Assembly (NCBI RefSeq): GCF_036417845.1 | Contig: NC_089979.1 | Location: forward strand, 120,189,415 to 120,253,414 | Length of the DNA stretch: 64,000 bases | Direction: 5' to 3' | Origin: Apteryx mantelli | Lineage: Eukaryota; Chordata; Aves; Apterygiformes; Apterygidae | Shown: positions 26,181 through 42,468 of the stretch, one piece after another | Numbering within the stretch: position 1 is the stretch's first letter | Layout of the letters: each line of letters starts with the position of its first letter | Translations under genes and position numbers: made by a program | The notes under the pieces: generated by a model | Told to the model about the DNA's origin: nothing | The model's input: only the letters and a program-made list of their open reading frames with translations | Databases searched by the model: none

Positions 26181-28210
26181 ACCTCTGATATTACAGTGAT
26201 GGAACTCCATTGCCATTAGTGGCATCACGCTGGCAGAAGGACTGATGTCACTGTGTGGAGATGCAGGCAAAATGTGTATTTTTTTTAGAGTAAATGGATA
26301 ATGTGTAGTTAGAGAGATGGAAATCAGACTTTTATCAAGTGGTCTCTTCAGTGTAGAGCACAGGGATTTAATCAAGCAACTGTTTTTCATGGCTAAATTT
26401 TGCCTGCTGTGCTGAAAACTTGCTATTAAGTGTCTCTGGTCTTGAAAGCCTCTTATACTCACTTTTGAGGCATATCTATTCAAAGGTCATATTAATTGTT
26501 CAAAGCAGCATTTCAGCACTGGAATATAAAATTGTAGAAAAATAATAAAATTTTTGTGCTAAAGCATTTCAGGTGTCTTTGAGTAACAGATGATATTGCG
26601 GATGTCATGTGCCACAGTAGCTGTAGTGGGAAGCTTAGATGACAGGAAAGCCTGGGTGAAAAAGGCATTTCACATTTTGGAAGCTATTTCAGGGACTGAT
26701 CAAATTTATTCAGTTTGCAAATAGTTATCAGTGGCTGACTGTCAACCCTGTAATTCTGAAATCAAGATGTATTCTTGTTGATTTAAGTTCCAGTATAGAA
26801 GTCATTTTCCACTTCAGCAAGTACAAATATAGTTAAAGAGGAAATATGTAGAAAACTATCTTCTTTAAACGAGGGCAGGTTAAACAGGAAAGCTACTGAG
26901 CAAGGAAATGTGAATTGTTTATTGTTACATATAATGCAATCAGAATTTAAATACTGAGTTACACAGTTGTTTTTGTTTTGGTCAAACTTTAAAATGGATG
27001 GGTGAGAGCGTATGTGTATCCATTGAGCCTGTAAAACACTGCATTTGTGTAGAGGAAAACTGAGAGTCTATAACTGTATAATCCTTTAGTCATCTTCACA
27101 TATTAATATGTTTATTTGAAATGCAGGTTTATTTTTTTTAAGAACAAATATTTTAAAATATGGAACTTTATAAGCAATTGACCATTTTATTATTTTCACT
27201 TCGCAATACCATACTGCATCAGGAGACTGATTAATAACTCCTATTAGTTTTGTTTATAGGACATACACTGGGGTCAGGTTTGCACTTATTGCAAACAGTA
27301 TGTCCTATATGTTCATCCTATCATTTCTGCAACTTCTAAACTATGTTTCTTTAAAAAATGGACCCTAATCCTAAATGAGGAAAGTCTCAGGGTTCATAAT
27401 AATAAGGCTGTTTTTTAGTTATTAGAGTTCAGTAAAAATCTATAAAATGTCTTTAAGTTTAAAAAATGCTGTTTATGATGTTGTTGCCTGCTGCTCTCCT
27501 AACTCCCGTTCCTCTCTTTTACGTTGTCTTTTTATTTTTATCTGTCTGTATTTCCTTCTTAACAATACTCCACGCTTGTGACTTCTTTGGCGGCTCTTTA
27601 GCTTTTTTCTCCTTATTTTGACCTAGAGCATTCTCCTGCCTTGAGTTGGCTTGCCTTTCAGATGGTCACTTGTGTGGCTGCTCATTGTGAGATATCCTTT
27701 GCAACTCTTTCATCTTGAAGGTTACAGTCTTACCCCATATTCCACTCCTGTCTTCCCCATACTGTCAATCAATGCCCTCAGTTTCTCAGTGCTCTCCCCC
27801 TGTTTTTCTATATCCATGGGTTCAGCTGTAGATTCCTCCAGTCTGCTCTCTCCTCTGCAGCCAGCTCCGAGCTGTCTCTGAGCAGTCATCAATCTCTGTT
27901 CCTGCCTTTTATTACTGAGCAACAGCTGTGGTCATTTCCATTCTTCTTGTACTCTTGTATCTACCAGCATTGATATTGCAGGGGGATTTTATTCTGTGTT
28001 AACATGGAAACTTTGCTTTGCATGTCAACCATGCACAAAGCCAGAGTCCTCTGTTTTTGTGTACATGTGAATATCACTCAAAATAACATTACCCAAAAAT
28101 GTGTTTATATCGTGCTGTTTTGTCTAGCGTATACTCTGCACTCCTGAGTTAATTATTTAAGTTGTAATATAGTAAGAATAGTGTCATGTATTTTTATTTC
28201 ATTTCTATAG

Positions 28211-32557
<4,347 letters not shown>

Positions 32558-32644
32558 TGAGAATACAATTTTTGGAGATTATGGTAACAGTTAAAAGAGG
32601 TGACTTATCTGGAAATATTTATCAAGCTGAATGTGGTCTTTTTT

Positions 32645-32748
32645 TAATATATACATATATATGCATATACATGCATGTTTGTGTGTAATATATAATAATA
32701 TATGTCCTATCTCTGCGCATGTGTACATACGTAAATATATATATATAA
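32645..32748. repeat. TA-rich alternating simple sequence
   Basis: Blocks of TATA, ATGCAT and GTGTGT units ending in (AT)7 or so, beginning about 90 bases after exon 7. Confidence 0.85.
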
Positions 32749-33701
32749 AGTGATTATCCCTTAGTCTTTCTGTTCATTTCTCTATAGTAAGAATTCTAAG
32801 TAATTGCTGTGGGATTAAGTTTTGAAGAAATTGAAAAGTAAAATTAGAGATGAATGAATGACTTCTGCATTCATGCACTGTCATCCCATATTTACCTTCA
32901 AGTGGTTGTCTGTATCATATTGTGGGTGTGCAGCTGTGCAGTCTTTTGAAGTAGAAACTTGTTAGTCTAGTCACCCTGTAGGATTTACGCTCACAGTGTA
33001 AGCAGTGGAATGCAGCCTGTCATCTAGAGTTGAACATGTGTGTGAGCCAGTAGTTCTTTAAGATTAACTGTTCTTTATTCAAGATTCCTCTGGACCTTCT
33101 ATTCTACTTTATTTCATATTGTACTCTGATTATCTGTAAGCTTTAAAATATTATAAAGATGTTTAAACATCTTTTTCTGTGAGCTCAAATTTCAATTGCT
33201 GTGAGACTACATAGCTTCCACACTTAGGAATTCTTCAACTAAATATACTGGCTTTATGCTTTTTGAAATGGACATATCCATTTCCCATTTTGCATGGATG
33301 AAGTTTTAATTCCATCCAAGTGCTTCATGTATTGAGTCTTCAAGTACAGATTGAGAAAATTATTCCCAAGAAAATGTTAAAAATTCTTTGTCTTTGACCC
33401 CTTTCCCAAGCCTCAGGTTCAAGAGGCCAAATTTCCTCTATCATTCAGGGGAGAAGAAATCCAGGGCTCATTCCAGATCCATTCATAATCAAGAAGAAAA
33501 ACCTTAGTTTTTTTGTCAGATGCTTTGATCCCTCATACGCAAAGAGGATACCAAAGATGCTTTATGCGTGCCTTCTCTAATTGTACTGTGCCTTCTTGCA
33601 GTAAGGAAAGAATGTTTACTTTAGCTGTGCAGAAAATTAAGCATGTCCACACAATCACAAAGTGATCATAAAGTCCTGACTGTTTCTGTGCTGCTCTTGT
33701 T

Positions 33702-34535
33702 ATCACAGAAGAATTGCAGTTGGAACAGACCTCTGGAGTTCCTCTGGTCTAAGCCCCCTGCTCAGGCAGGGTCAACTAGAGCAGGTTGCCCAGGACCATG
33801 TCCAGTTGGATTTTGAATACCTCCAAGGACTGGAGACTCCACAACCTCTATGGGCAACCTGTTCCACTGTTCAACTGCCCTCCCAGTGAAGAAGTGTTTC
33901 CTTATGTTCAGATGGAATTTTCATGTTTCAGTTTGTGGCCATTCCCTCTCATTCTGTCACTGGCTACTACCAAGAAGAGTCTGGTCCTGTCCTCTTTACA
34001 CCCTTTCTTCAGATGTTTATAAACATGCATAAGATCCCCCCTGAGCCTTTTCCAGACTAAACAGTCTCCGCTTTCTTAGCTTCTACTCATCTGAGAAATG
34101 CTCCAGTCCCTAATCATCTTTGTGACCCTTTGCTGGATTTACTCCAGTAAATTCATGTCTTCCTTGTACTGGGGAGCCCAGAACTAGACACGCTGCTCCA
34201 GATGTGGCCTCACCAGGGCTGAGCAGAGGGAGAGGATCACCTCCCTTGACCTGCTGGCAACACTCTTCCTAATGTAACCCAGGATGCCGTTGGCCGCCTT
34301 TGCCACAAGGGTGCACTGCTGGCCCATGTTCGACTTGTCCACCAGGACCGCCCCCGGTTCTTCTCTGCAAAGCTGCTCTCCATTGGGTCATCCCCCAGCC
34401 TGTATTGGTTCATGGGGTTATTCCTGCCCAGGTGCAGGACTTTGCACTTCCCTTTGTTGAGCTTCATGAGGTTCTTCTCTGCCCATTTCTCCAGCCTGTT
34501 GAGGTCCCTCTGAATAGCAGGGACCTCGTCAAGTT
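33702..34535 (-). mobile_element. CR1 LINE fragment, minus strand, 5'-truncated
   Basis: Read on the minus strand this is the 3' part of a CR1 retrotransposon. The frame at 34539-34237 contains NLMKLNKGKCKVLHLG and NPMNQYRLG, hallmarks of the C-terminal part of CR1 reverse transcriptase. After it the frame breaks, with downstream protein similarity moving to other frames. The 3' UTR side (33702-33900) has the familiar CR1 words GGGCAACCTGTTCCACTG and GCAGGTTGCCCAGGACCATG (read on the + strand). The terminal octamer repeat is decayed to ATTCTTCTGTGAT on the minus strand. About 0.83 kb remains of an element that is several kb when full length. It is dead. The 34300-34737 frame on the + strand is its antisense shadow. 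Confidence 0.93.
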
Positions 34536-35737
34536 TCATGATTACCCTTGTGATATTTCAGAGTCTGTCCCAACTCACTCTTTCCCTCAGTTAGAGGCTG
34601 GAGCATCACTAGAGTTTCTACCTTTACTTTTACATCTTTTGTCTATTGTTTTTATAGAGGTTGTAGGAAACAATTGCTCATATTTTCAGGCTGCATCCAT
34701 GCTGGCACCAAATCACTGCTTATCCATCCCTCACTGAAAGAGGTGGATTAGCCTTAAATTCTTACTCTTGAAGACCAAAAGACAAGACTCAGAAGCTTTT
34801 CAGTAGCCTCAAAAACACACTTAGGTTACAGGATTATTACTACTTGCTCAATACCCATCCTTCTGCTCTAGGGAGGAGGATATATCTTTTGTCTTTAGAT
34901 TCTCTGGCCTAAGAAATGTAAGGAATTACAGGAAAGGCATCGACTCTTGGGATGATCAGGTCTTCAAAATGTCATTCTTTAGTAAGTAGGCTTATTGCCC
35001 TGAAGCATCAGATGGTCCTTGTTTTGCAGTGGGTTTTCATTCAGAGCCAAACTGTTGCCCAGGAGGATCTGGTGTCTCCCCAATGCTCCCTCATCTCCCA
35101 AACAAAGATGTCGTGTCAAGAGACTGCCATGTCCTCTACTTACAGGAAGGACAAAAGTGCAAGTGAACCTTTGCTTCTTATCATCTTAGTGGCATCATGA
35201 ATGAGAACTTCCTCTACTTTTTATTTGGGGATAAACATTTATATCAACATCTACAAAACCTTGTAAGAATTACTACAGAGGACAGTGGCTACTCTGCAGA
35301 TCTCTATAAAGAGCTCTACAAATCTCTGTGAAGGTTTCCCAAATGTTTGTTCTGAGCTTGATTAATATTCTGTAGGGTCTGTGCTAGCTCATACAGCCAG
35401 GCAGATGAATGATGCCATATTGCTTCCAGCTCAAGTGTTTTGGCAAGCATTGCCTTAATGTGCTCCCATTTCTCAGTGTAATGACAGATGCTACCAAGTA
35501 TTAGCAGGTGGTTTGGATTTTCCTTTTTACACACCCTCCACTGACTCCCCTTTTTGCTGCTGTGGTTCTGGCACATTTTAAACAGTCTCACTTTGCTTTT
35601 TTTGGCAAGGGCTTTAAACATTTGGTTGTAGAGAGGAAAAATTACTTTTCTTTCTTTTCTTTTTTTTCTTTTGGGTGGGGGAGGGCAGTGCAAGCCTTCA
35701 AATAAGAATAGCATATTACAAGATTCTGCTATTCCAA

Positions 35738-35758
35738 ATCTAATATCTGATATTAGAT
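35738..35758. repeat. 21-bp near-perfect palindrome
   Basis: Arm ATCTAATATC at 35738-35747 and arm GATATTAGAT at 35749-35758 are exact reverse complements around a single T. No associated gene or known site. Confidence 0.75.
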
Positions 35759-38133
35759 GGATTTCACACTTTGGAAGATAAAGATAAATAAACTCTTTTT
35801 GGTATTTAAATTTTTCTTTCAAGTTTCAGGAGGCTAGCTATTATGATAATGTTGTGTCTTTCATTCCAAAGAAGACTGTTTTGGCCATACAGCTCTGAAT
35901 GCAGGCTGCCACTGAAGATTTCCCATCTCACGGAGACAGTCTCTGAGCTAACGCTGGTGAAGAACTTCAGTCTTTTAAAGGCTCTGTGCCCATGCTGACA
36001 GAACCAGGAAGCTTCATAATAGCATCTTAAAAGAAGCCAATTTACAAATCTTAAATACTGTTTTCCCTATTTACAACTTTGGTTCCTCTCTCTGAATATC
36101 TTGCCTCGTTATTCCCCAAAACTCATCTCTGCACACATTTCTTTATTCCCAACTCACAGTTGTCACTGCAGTATCTTCAAAGGTGTAATAAGAGGCATGA
36201 GTCCTTCCTTCTAAATCACTTTGTTTTGCATCCTGTTTCTCTGGATTCAGGCTGTTGACAGTTGACTGAACCTCTACCTTTCTAAACAATATGTTGTTGA
36301 ACACCATGCTTGCAGCAATTACTCTGCCTAACCTCTTCCTCGACCCTTTTCAAGAGCCCTTTTCTGGAGACTTGGCTTTATCAGGAGGAAGTCATTCACT
36401 TAGCTGTATCATTCATAGAACCTTTCATACTGGACTGGAGGTTCCAGATTTTACAGGACTAGTCCTAATAGCAGACGTGGAGGATAGAGACATCCCTTTG
36501 ACTTCAGAAAGTTAAACAACTTTAATCACCAATATAATTTTAGGATGGTAACATTAACAGTGATAATACCTTCACTTCAGCAGGGAGATTAGTTCATGTC
36601 TCTTGATCTTCAAAACACTCATTTCCGTAATGAGATTTGACTGTCTTGCAGAAAGCACCTGCTTTTCATCATGGGCCAGAACCACTACCAATACAGATTC
36701 CTTTTCTTGAAAGTCTGTGCTGTTCATAGACTATAGGTATTTGTACTTCTGATGATAAATGAGTAGTACAAATAGTTTTTTTTTTTTATCCTTACTTGAC
36801 AGTTGGCCAATGAACATCTCCTTCTAAAACAATATCAGGTTCTTTATGGGTAACACCTCCCTTTTTTTTCTTCCTTTGTTTGGGGCTCACAATTACACTG
36901 CCTTCCCTGCAATTATTTTCAAGCACCTGAAGGCTCAGCAAACTACTCTAGTGGAAAGTATGTCTATTCAAGCTGGGTTTAGATAGTGATGATTACTTAT
37001 GGCTGGACCCCTGTCAATGGGAAATCTGAGAGGGCATAATAAGGATTATCTTCAATGGGACTGGGGACTTCCCATGGTCAACTTTTTTGCTGTAAAAATT
37101 GGTAGAAACAGTTTTCCCTTCCAGCACTTGTCTGGCCTGGAGATCTTTAGTCCCTGTTTCTGTGTAAGCTGTGTGGTATGCACCTTCTGTCCAGTCCTGC
37201 TGCTTCTCAGGGTGTCCAGAAAGGTATGGCAGGATGGTGCCTGGCTGATGTGGTCCAAGTCATTCTAATCCAAAGACCTGCATTTTCTGCCAGTAGAGGA
37301 ACCCAATATTTTACATTAGGTCTTTGAGCCATACTGCCAGAATTCATATCAGTACTCACCTGGTCCTCTGTTTCCTATATCTCACATCCTGGAGAAGTTC
37401 ATGGGAACAGAGCAGGTTTATTCCTTCCTTGTGTGAGATGTTCTTATTAGCATTGGGAAAAGGTAGAGAGCTAAGTGGATCAGGTTTTCAAAGAGTTGTA
37501 GAACTAGATCTCTGTTATCCTGTGAAGTTTCACTACTTTTTATTCTGAAAATTTGAAATGGGAGCCAATAAGAGATTATCTGGTAGTATTTTATCCTTGC
37601 ACCTTTTGGGGAATATTTGTATTTTTTCTCACTTTGACTACTTTTAGACTTACGGGGTTAGTACTCTCTAAGTATTCTCTACTTCTTCCCCTCCCCTTTT
37701 TTCAGTGAAGCCTTAATCTTGTTTTGGTATTTCATGGGAGAGTCATCTGACTTTGACCACCTTCTTTCTCTTGCTGCTTCAAAAGTGACTATTATTTCTT
37801 CTGTAAAGGTTACAGAAATTATGGATCAAATGTCAGAAAGCTCTACCTTCCTTGAACTTTTTCTGCAATGAGGCACTCTGCAAATCTGCTTCACATTCCT
37901 TCCAAACATTATCCCTGAGTTTTGTTTAAGTCGGCACATTAGGAAAGCATTTTGAAAAAAAGCTCTGTTTCTGGTAAGTAACTTTCCTGTGTAGCTAAGA
38001 AGAAAACAACAGTTTTCATTTCATAACTATTTTTCATGGTTTCAAGGAAAGGTTTCAGCTTTTCAACCTTTCATAGATAAGGATCCATTTAAAATACATT
38101 TAATGAATCTGCTATCCCTTAATTCTTGATTTT

Positions 38134-38205
38134 ATACGTGTGTGTGTGTGTGTATGTGTGTATATATATATAAATATATGCACACACACACATATGTATG
38201 TATAA
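38134..38205. repeat. (TG)n-(TA)n-(CA)n alternating block
   Basis: A TG-rich run (38139-38160), a TA-rich run (38161-38178) and a CA run (38179-38191), almost entirely alternating purine and pyrimidine. The TG and CA halves are complementary, so the strand can fold back on itself, and the block could adopt Z-DNA. Confidence 0.9.
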
Positions 38206-41200
38206 ATTTTATTTTCTGTTTGGAGAATCCACAAACTATGTTGTTGTAACTAAAGTCTCATGACTTTAAAAATAAATACTAGTAAGGGCAATCTTCATCT
38301 GTATGCTTGTTACCTATCAAATAGCAACAAGGAGTTTCATGATCCTGTTCTGGGCTGTGAAGTCATCTGGCGTGTTTCATGAGTCAATGTTTCACTCATA
38401 GGCACACAGTGTTCTTTAGATGTATTTTGTGTCCAGTCATCTTTTTTTGTGGATTTACTTTGAATTCTTTGTTGTTACTGCACCTGTTCATAGTCCTTTC
38501 TTAAAATAAAATAAAAATGCAAACAAACAAAACGGTGTTTGCTCACATGGCAATTTACCAGTGGCAATGTATTTTATTTCCAAGAGCAGAAATATCAACC
38601 TACTTAAACACTTAGCAGAAACCTTTATTTATTATTTTGGTTACATATAAAGTAATCGCAACTCATTTTTTAAACTGTCAAGTAAATATAAAACAGAGCC
38701 TAGCAACTTTTATCAGTTTTTTTCAAGAACATTTTAATTAGCATTTTTCTTTTGACAGGTTTCTTTGATAAAAATATAAAACCTTAACTGATGGCATTAT
38801 TATTCAAATTGCTGTCTGTGCATTTAAGACATTTAAGCTAAAACATTTAGTTGCTATGGTTACCCAGTTGAATCTGTAGGCAGATTCATTGCAAAAAATA
38901 TATCTGTAAATGTTAGTATTTTCTGTGCTTACCTGTGAATTGCTATTACTTTTTTTTTTATGCACAGTCAACTAAGTCTTCAAATCACAATACTTAAGAT
39001 TAGGCATTGTATAGTCCCTGTTCCTCCCAATTTAATTTTATAAAATACTCATATGTTTTCATATTTTAGTTTTCAGAAATCATCCAGATAATGAGAAAAG
39101 AATCTTTATTTAAACATAATAAAATATGCACAACTTTGGAACTTCAATTTTTGTCATTAAATCATCTCCCTTTTTTCATAACAGTAAGATAATATATGTA
39201 TGTTTAATTTAAATACTGGTGGAAAGTGGCAAGGACTACAAAATTTTGCCACCCTAATTTACAGCTGCCATACAAATAAGTAATGCTCTTTCTTGGTTTG
39301 TGCACTGACGTTTCAAGAAAAGTCCTTCTTACATTCTGCAGAGTGAGGGAACAGGAATGTTTAGCATTGTGCCGACTCTGTGATGGGAAAGCAGCAGTAG
39401 CTATTGCTAGAGTTCTTCTCCAACTTTTCTCTGGGTTTGCACTGCAACTGACAGTCCCTTTCTATGGGCTGAATATAATTGGAATTGTTTTACCTAGTTG
39501 CACTTTTCTTGAATTCTTGTTCTGTTTTATTTCTGAGATTTTAAACAGAATGCTTCCTTTTTTTACCCTGTAATAAAACTGAAGTACTGTATTTTAGTAC
39601 ATTAAGAATCTTGTCAGTACTTTGGATTTCATAGCATGAAGTAATGGCTCTTCGTTATGAAGAGAGTAGAAATGCTGGCTTTTTAGTTTTTCATGCTTTA
39701 TGTGTGATTTTTTTCACTTCCTACGCTTGGGGTCTATCTCATAGTTGTCTTCTTCCAACAGAATGGGCCTGATTCGCTTTGAAACTCTTCCTCTTGAGTC
39801 ATGCTGAAAGCTCTCTCCTGGAGAGGAACCAAGAGTCCTACCTCCACAGCTTGCTTACCACTTCATTAATAAAGAAGTGACACCTGTTTTGTCAGCTTGG
39901 CAACACAGAAAATTGTTTGTATATATCCAGGCCAGGCTAATCTCTGCACCGTAGTATAAATGCAGCGTAACACGTGGCGCTAGAGCAATAAAAATGTAAC
40001 TTCTTGTTGCTATAAAGTTAATCAAAATAGTGAAAGCTAAATACTATTAAAAATGCTAAAAGTTCTAGGAGCTTTTATATTTACAGAATCGGTTACTCAT
40101 TTTTCCCCAAAAGATACACCTTAGTATATTCGAAAGGGAATATCTTCTCTTTGATAATTGCCACAGTGAGAAGAAATCTGGAGGAAAAACTGGATTTACT
40201 TTTTGCTTTTGAGAATTCATTTATTTACCTCATTTACACCTAGTCCAACCAAAGACATTAGTTAAACCAGAGACATTTGTTGACTACAAATTATAGGATA
40301 GAGAAAGGCAAAAACTACTGAGAATTCAGACATTTGTGAGAAAATTTGAAGCATGTACAATATCTGTATTATCACTTCTTTTTAATGTATGTTTTCAGAA
40401 TACCTGACACATGGGAAATAAGTCAAAAGTGACTGATGATAGTATAGGCAGAAAGTACTGAAGATAAAGAAATAATGAAATAAGAAGATTAAAAACTACC
40501 AGCAGAAAGTACAGTGCGTAATCACAGTTGGAGCTAGTGCAGTAGAATGCAAAATAAAGCATTGAGTAGCCTGGTTTTAGATTATTGTACTTTAGTTAAT
40601 ATATTAAGTTGTAGTAAATGATCTCCTTTAAACTTTAGTTTATATTTGTATACTCTTTTGGGAGCTTGATCAAATATTGTGAAGAATTTCATTTTAATCC
40701 CAAAAGATCTTGAATATTTCTTTGACTCTTGACAAAATTTGTCCTTAACAGCAATGCTTTTTATTTTAATTTTTGTTTTAATTTGGTAAAAGACAGTTTT
40801 GTTTTGCTAATGAATTGGATGCTTTTGAAATGAAACCTTCTGCCAACCTTTTTGTTTTAGTCTTGTTATTCTGTTACAAACTTGTCAAGCTTCATTAAAG
40901 TGTCTTCACTGAAAGTAGAATAAACTTTTGGCTTTATAGCTCACACTTAGATTTTTCATTTTATTGCATTTACTCTCATGGAGATGTTGAAACTCTTCTC
41001 ATTCAGTATGAAAGTAGTGTCAGGCATTGATCCTATTTAAAATAGTATTTCCCAAAGTCAGTCAGAGATTGAATTTTTTTACGTGCTCATCAGAATCCTC
41101 CCTTTTTGCATTGCAGATGGGGAGGATCTTTTGGAATTGAGAATTGAGGAATTTGGAATTGAATCTTGGGAAAGTATAAAGCCCTTCTGTTCTTTGGATG

Positions 41201-41658
41201 TACTTATTTTCTTCTGCCCAAAGATTGCTGAGCAGTTCTCTCTATAAATTTTCAACAGACTAATAACTGCATATGTGAGATCTGTTACCACTTTCAGGAC
41301 GCTTTATTTCTAGTTTCAGACCTGGTCATCATTATCTGTAAAGACTTTTCAGCAAACTTGTCTTGATTTTGTGATTTTCTGATAATCTGAACTGGCTTTC
41401 ACCTTCTAGGTATTCCAGAATTTCCTATTTATTTTGAAAGAATAAAGCAGTCCTGTGAAGCATTAGTTTATCCTGAATCTCTAACTTCTCCAGCCCTTAA
41501 ATCAAACTTTCCTAAGAGTTTAATAGCCTTCAAGTCATTCTTAGCTCTAAGTGTAGCTTTGATTTCTCAAACTTTCACCAAGTCTATCTTCAGACCTAGA
41601 AGACGGCCAAAGCGTATTCATCATTTACCTTGACTATTTCTGTCTTGTATTTAGTTTT

Positions 41659-41696
41659 CATTCATTACATTTCATTCATTCATTGCATTGCATTTT
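41659..41696. repeat. (CATT)n degenerate microsatellite
   Basis: Repeated CATT/CATTA/GCATT units in a T-rich part of intron 7. Confidence 0.75.
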
Positions 41697-42345
41697 AAAA
41701 TTTGCCTAAAATTATTACTTCGTCTTTAAGACAGGCCCCAAACTCCTCTTGACTATTCAAAAATGGGACCATCTCAACATTGTGCCACTTTCTTTGCTTT
41801 TAAAATTGTACTACTAATTTTTATAACTGGTCTAGTTTTCAGTGTTTTATATGGCCTTTTCCTTACCTGTGTTCCTGTTTTTCTTTTTTTAACTCTTCTT
41901 ATTTCTGTTCTCCTCAAGATGGGAGTCATTTCTCTTGTCATGAGATGTGTGTGTTTGGAGTTTTCTTCTGTCTTCCTGAGCCATGAAAAATGAAAGTATT
42001 CCTTACAGAAACAGTCTGCTACCTAATGTTTCCAAGTTTCTCACCATTAAATCATCATCATAAATTTGAAAGTAGAATTTGACTACTTTATCATTCTCTG
42101 CTTAATGCATCATGATACTTTCTGTTCTTTGTATATTGCAGAATCTACCGTGATGTTAGTTGTGTTTATTCCTGTGTGCTGGGGATCCTCATGTCTCCTG
42201 TCGATTGTCTCCTCCATGTTACCTAGTTAACCTATTTTATGGCACAGTTGACTAGGAGTTATGTACTTGTCTTTGAGGGTCAGAATTTTTGTTTAAGGAT
42301 CATATCACACAGGGCAGTGATTGTAAAATAGTAATAATACTTGGC

Positions 42346-42468
42346 AACAGAGTTCATGGAACTAATCTAATGTTTTCAAAAGTTGCTTTACCAAACACGG
42401 CAGTAACTTAAAAAAAAAAAAAAGAACATGGAAGCAAAGTTCATGGAATTAATACTAATGTTTCAAAA
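42346..42468. repeat. Imperfect local direct duplication
   Basis: The segment around AGTTCATGGAACTAATCTAA (42351-42370) followed by TGTTTTCAAAA recurs about 85 bases later as AGTTCATGGAATTAATACTA followed by ATGTTTCAAAA. An A14 run lies between the copies. Confidence 0.65.

Larger units (their letters stand above)
20256..28210 (+). other. LARS2: LARS2 intron 5 (8.0 kb)
   Basis: GTAAGG...TTCTATAG, phase 0. It contains a probable L2-like relic with an (ATT)10 microsatellite (22165-22260) and a 14-bp tandem duplication at 26153-26180. The reading frame of about 160 codons on the minus strand (25095-25580) has no protein family resemblance and overlaps plain AT-rich intron. Nothing else was recognised. 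Confidence 0.85.

Noticed and set aside
34300..34737. Plus-strand reading frame of 145 codons
   Set aside because: It is the antisense shadow of the minus-strand CR1 reverse transcriptase remnant.
35316..35822. Longest single reading frame, minus strand, 168 codons
   Set aside because: No family resemblance or domain, and it lies inside LARS2 intron 7. Kept only as part of the unidentified-block finding.
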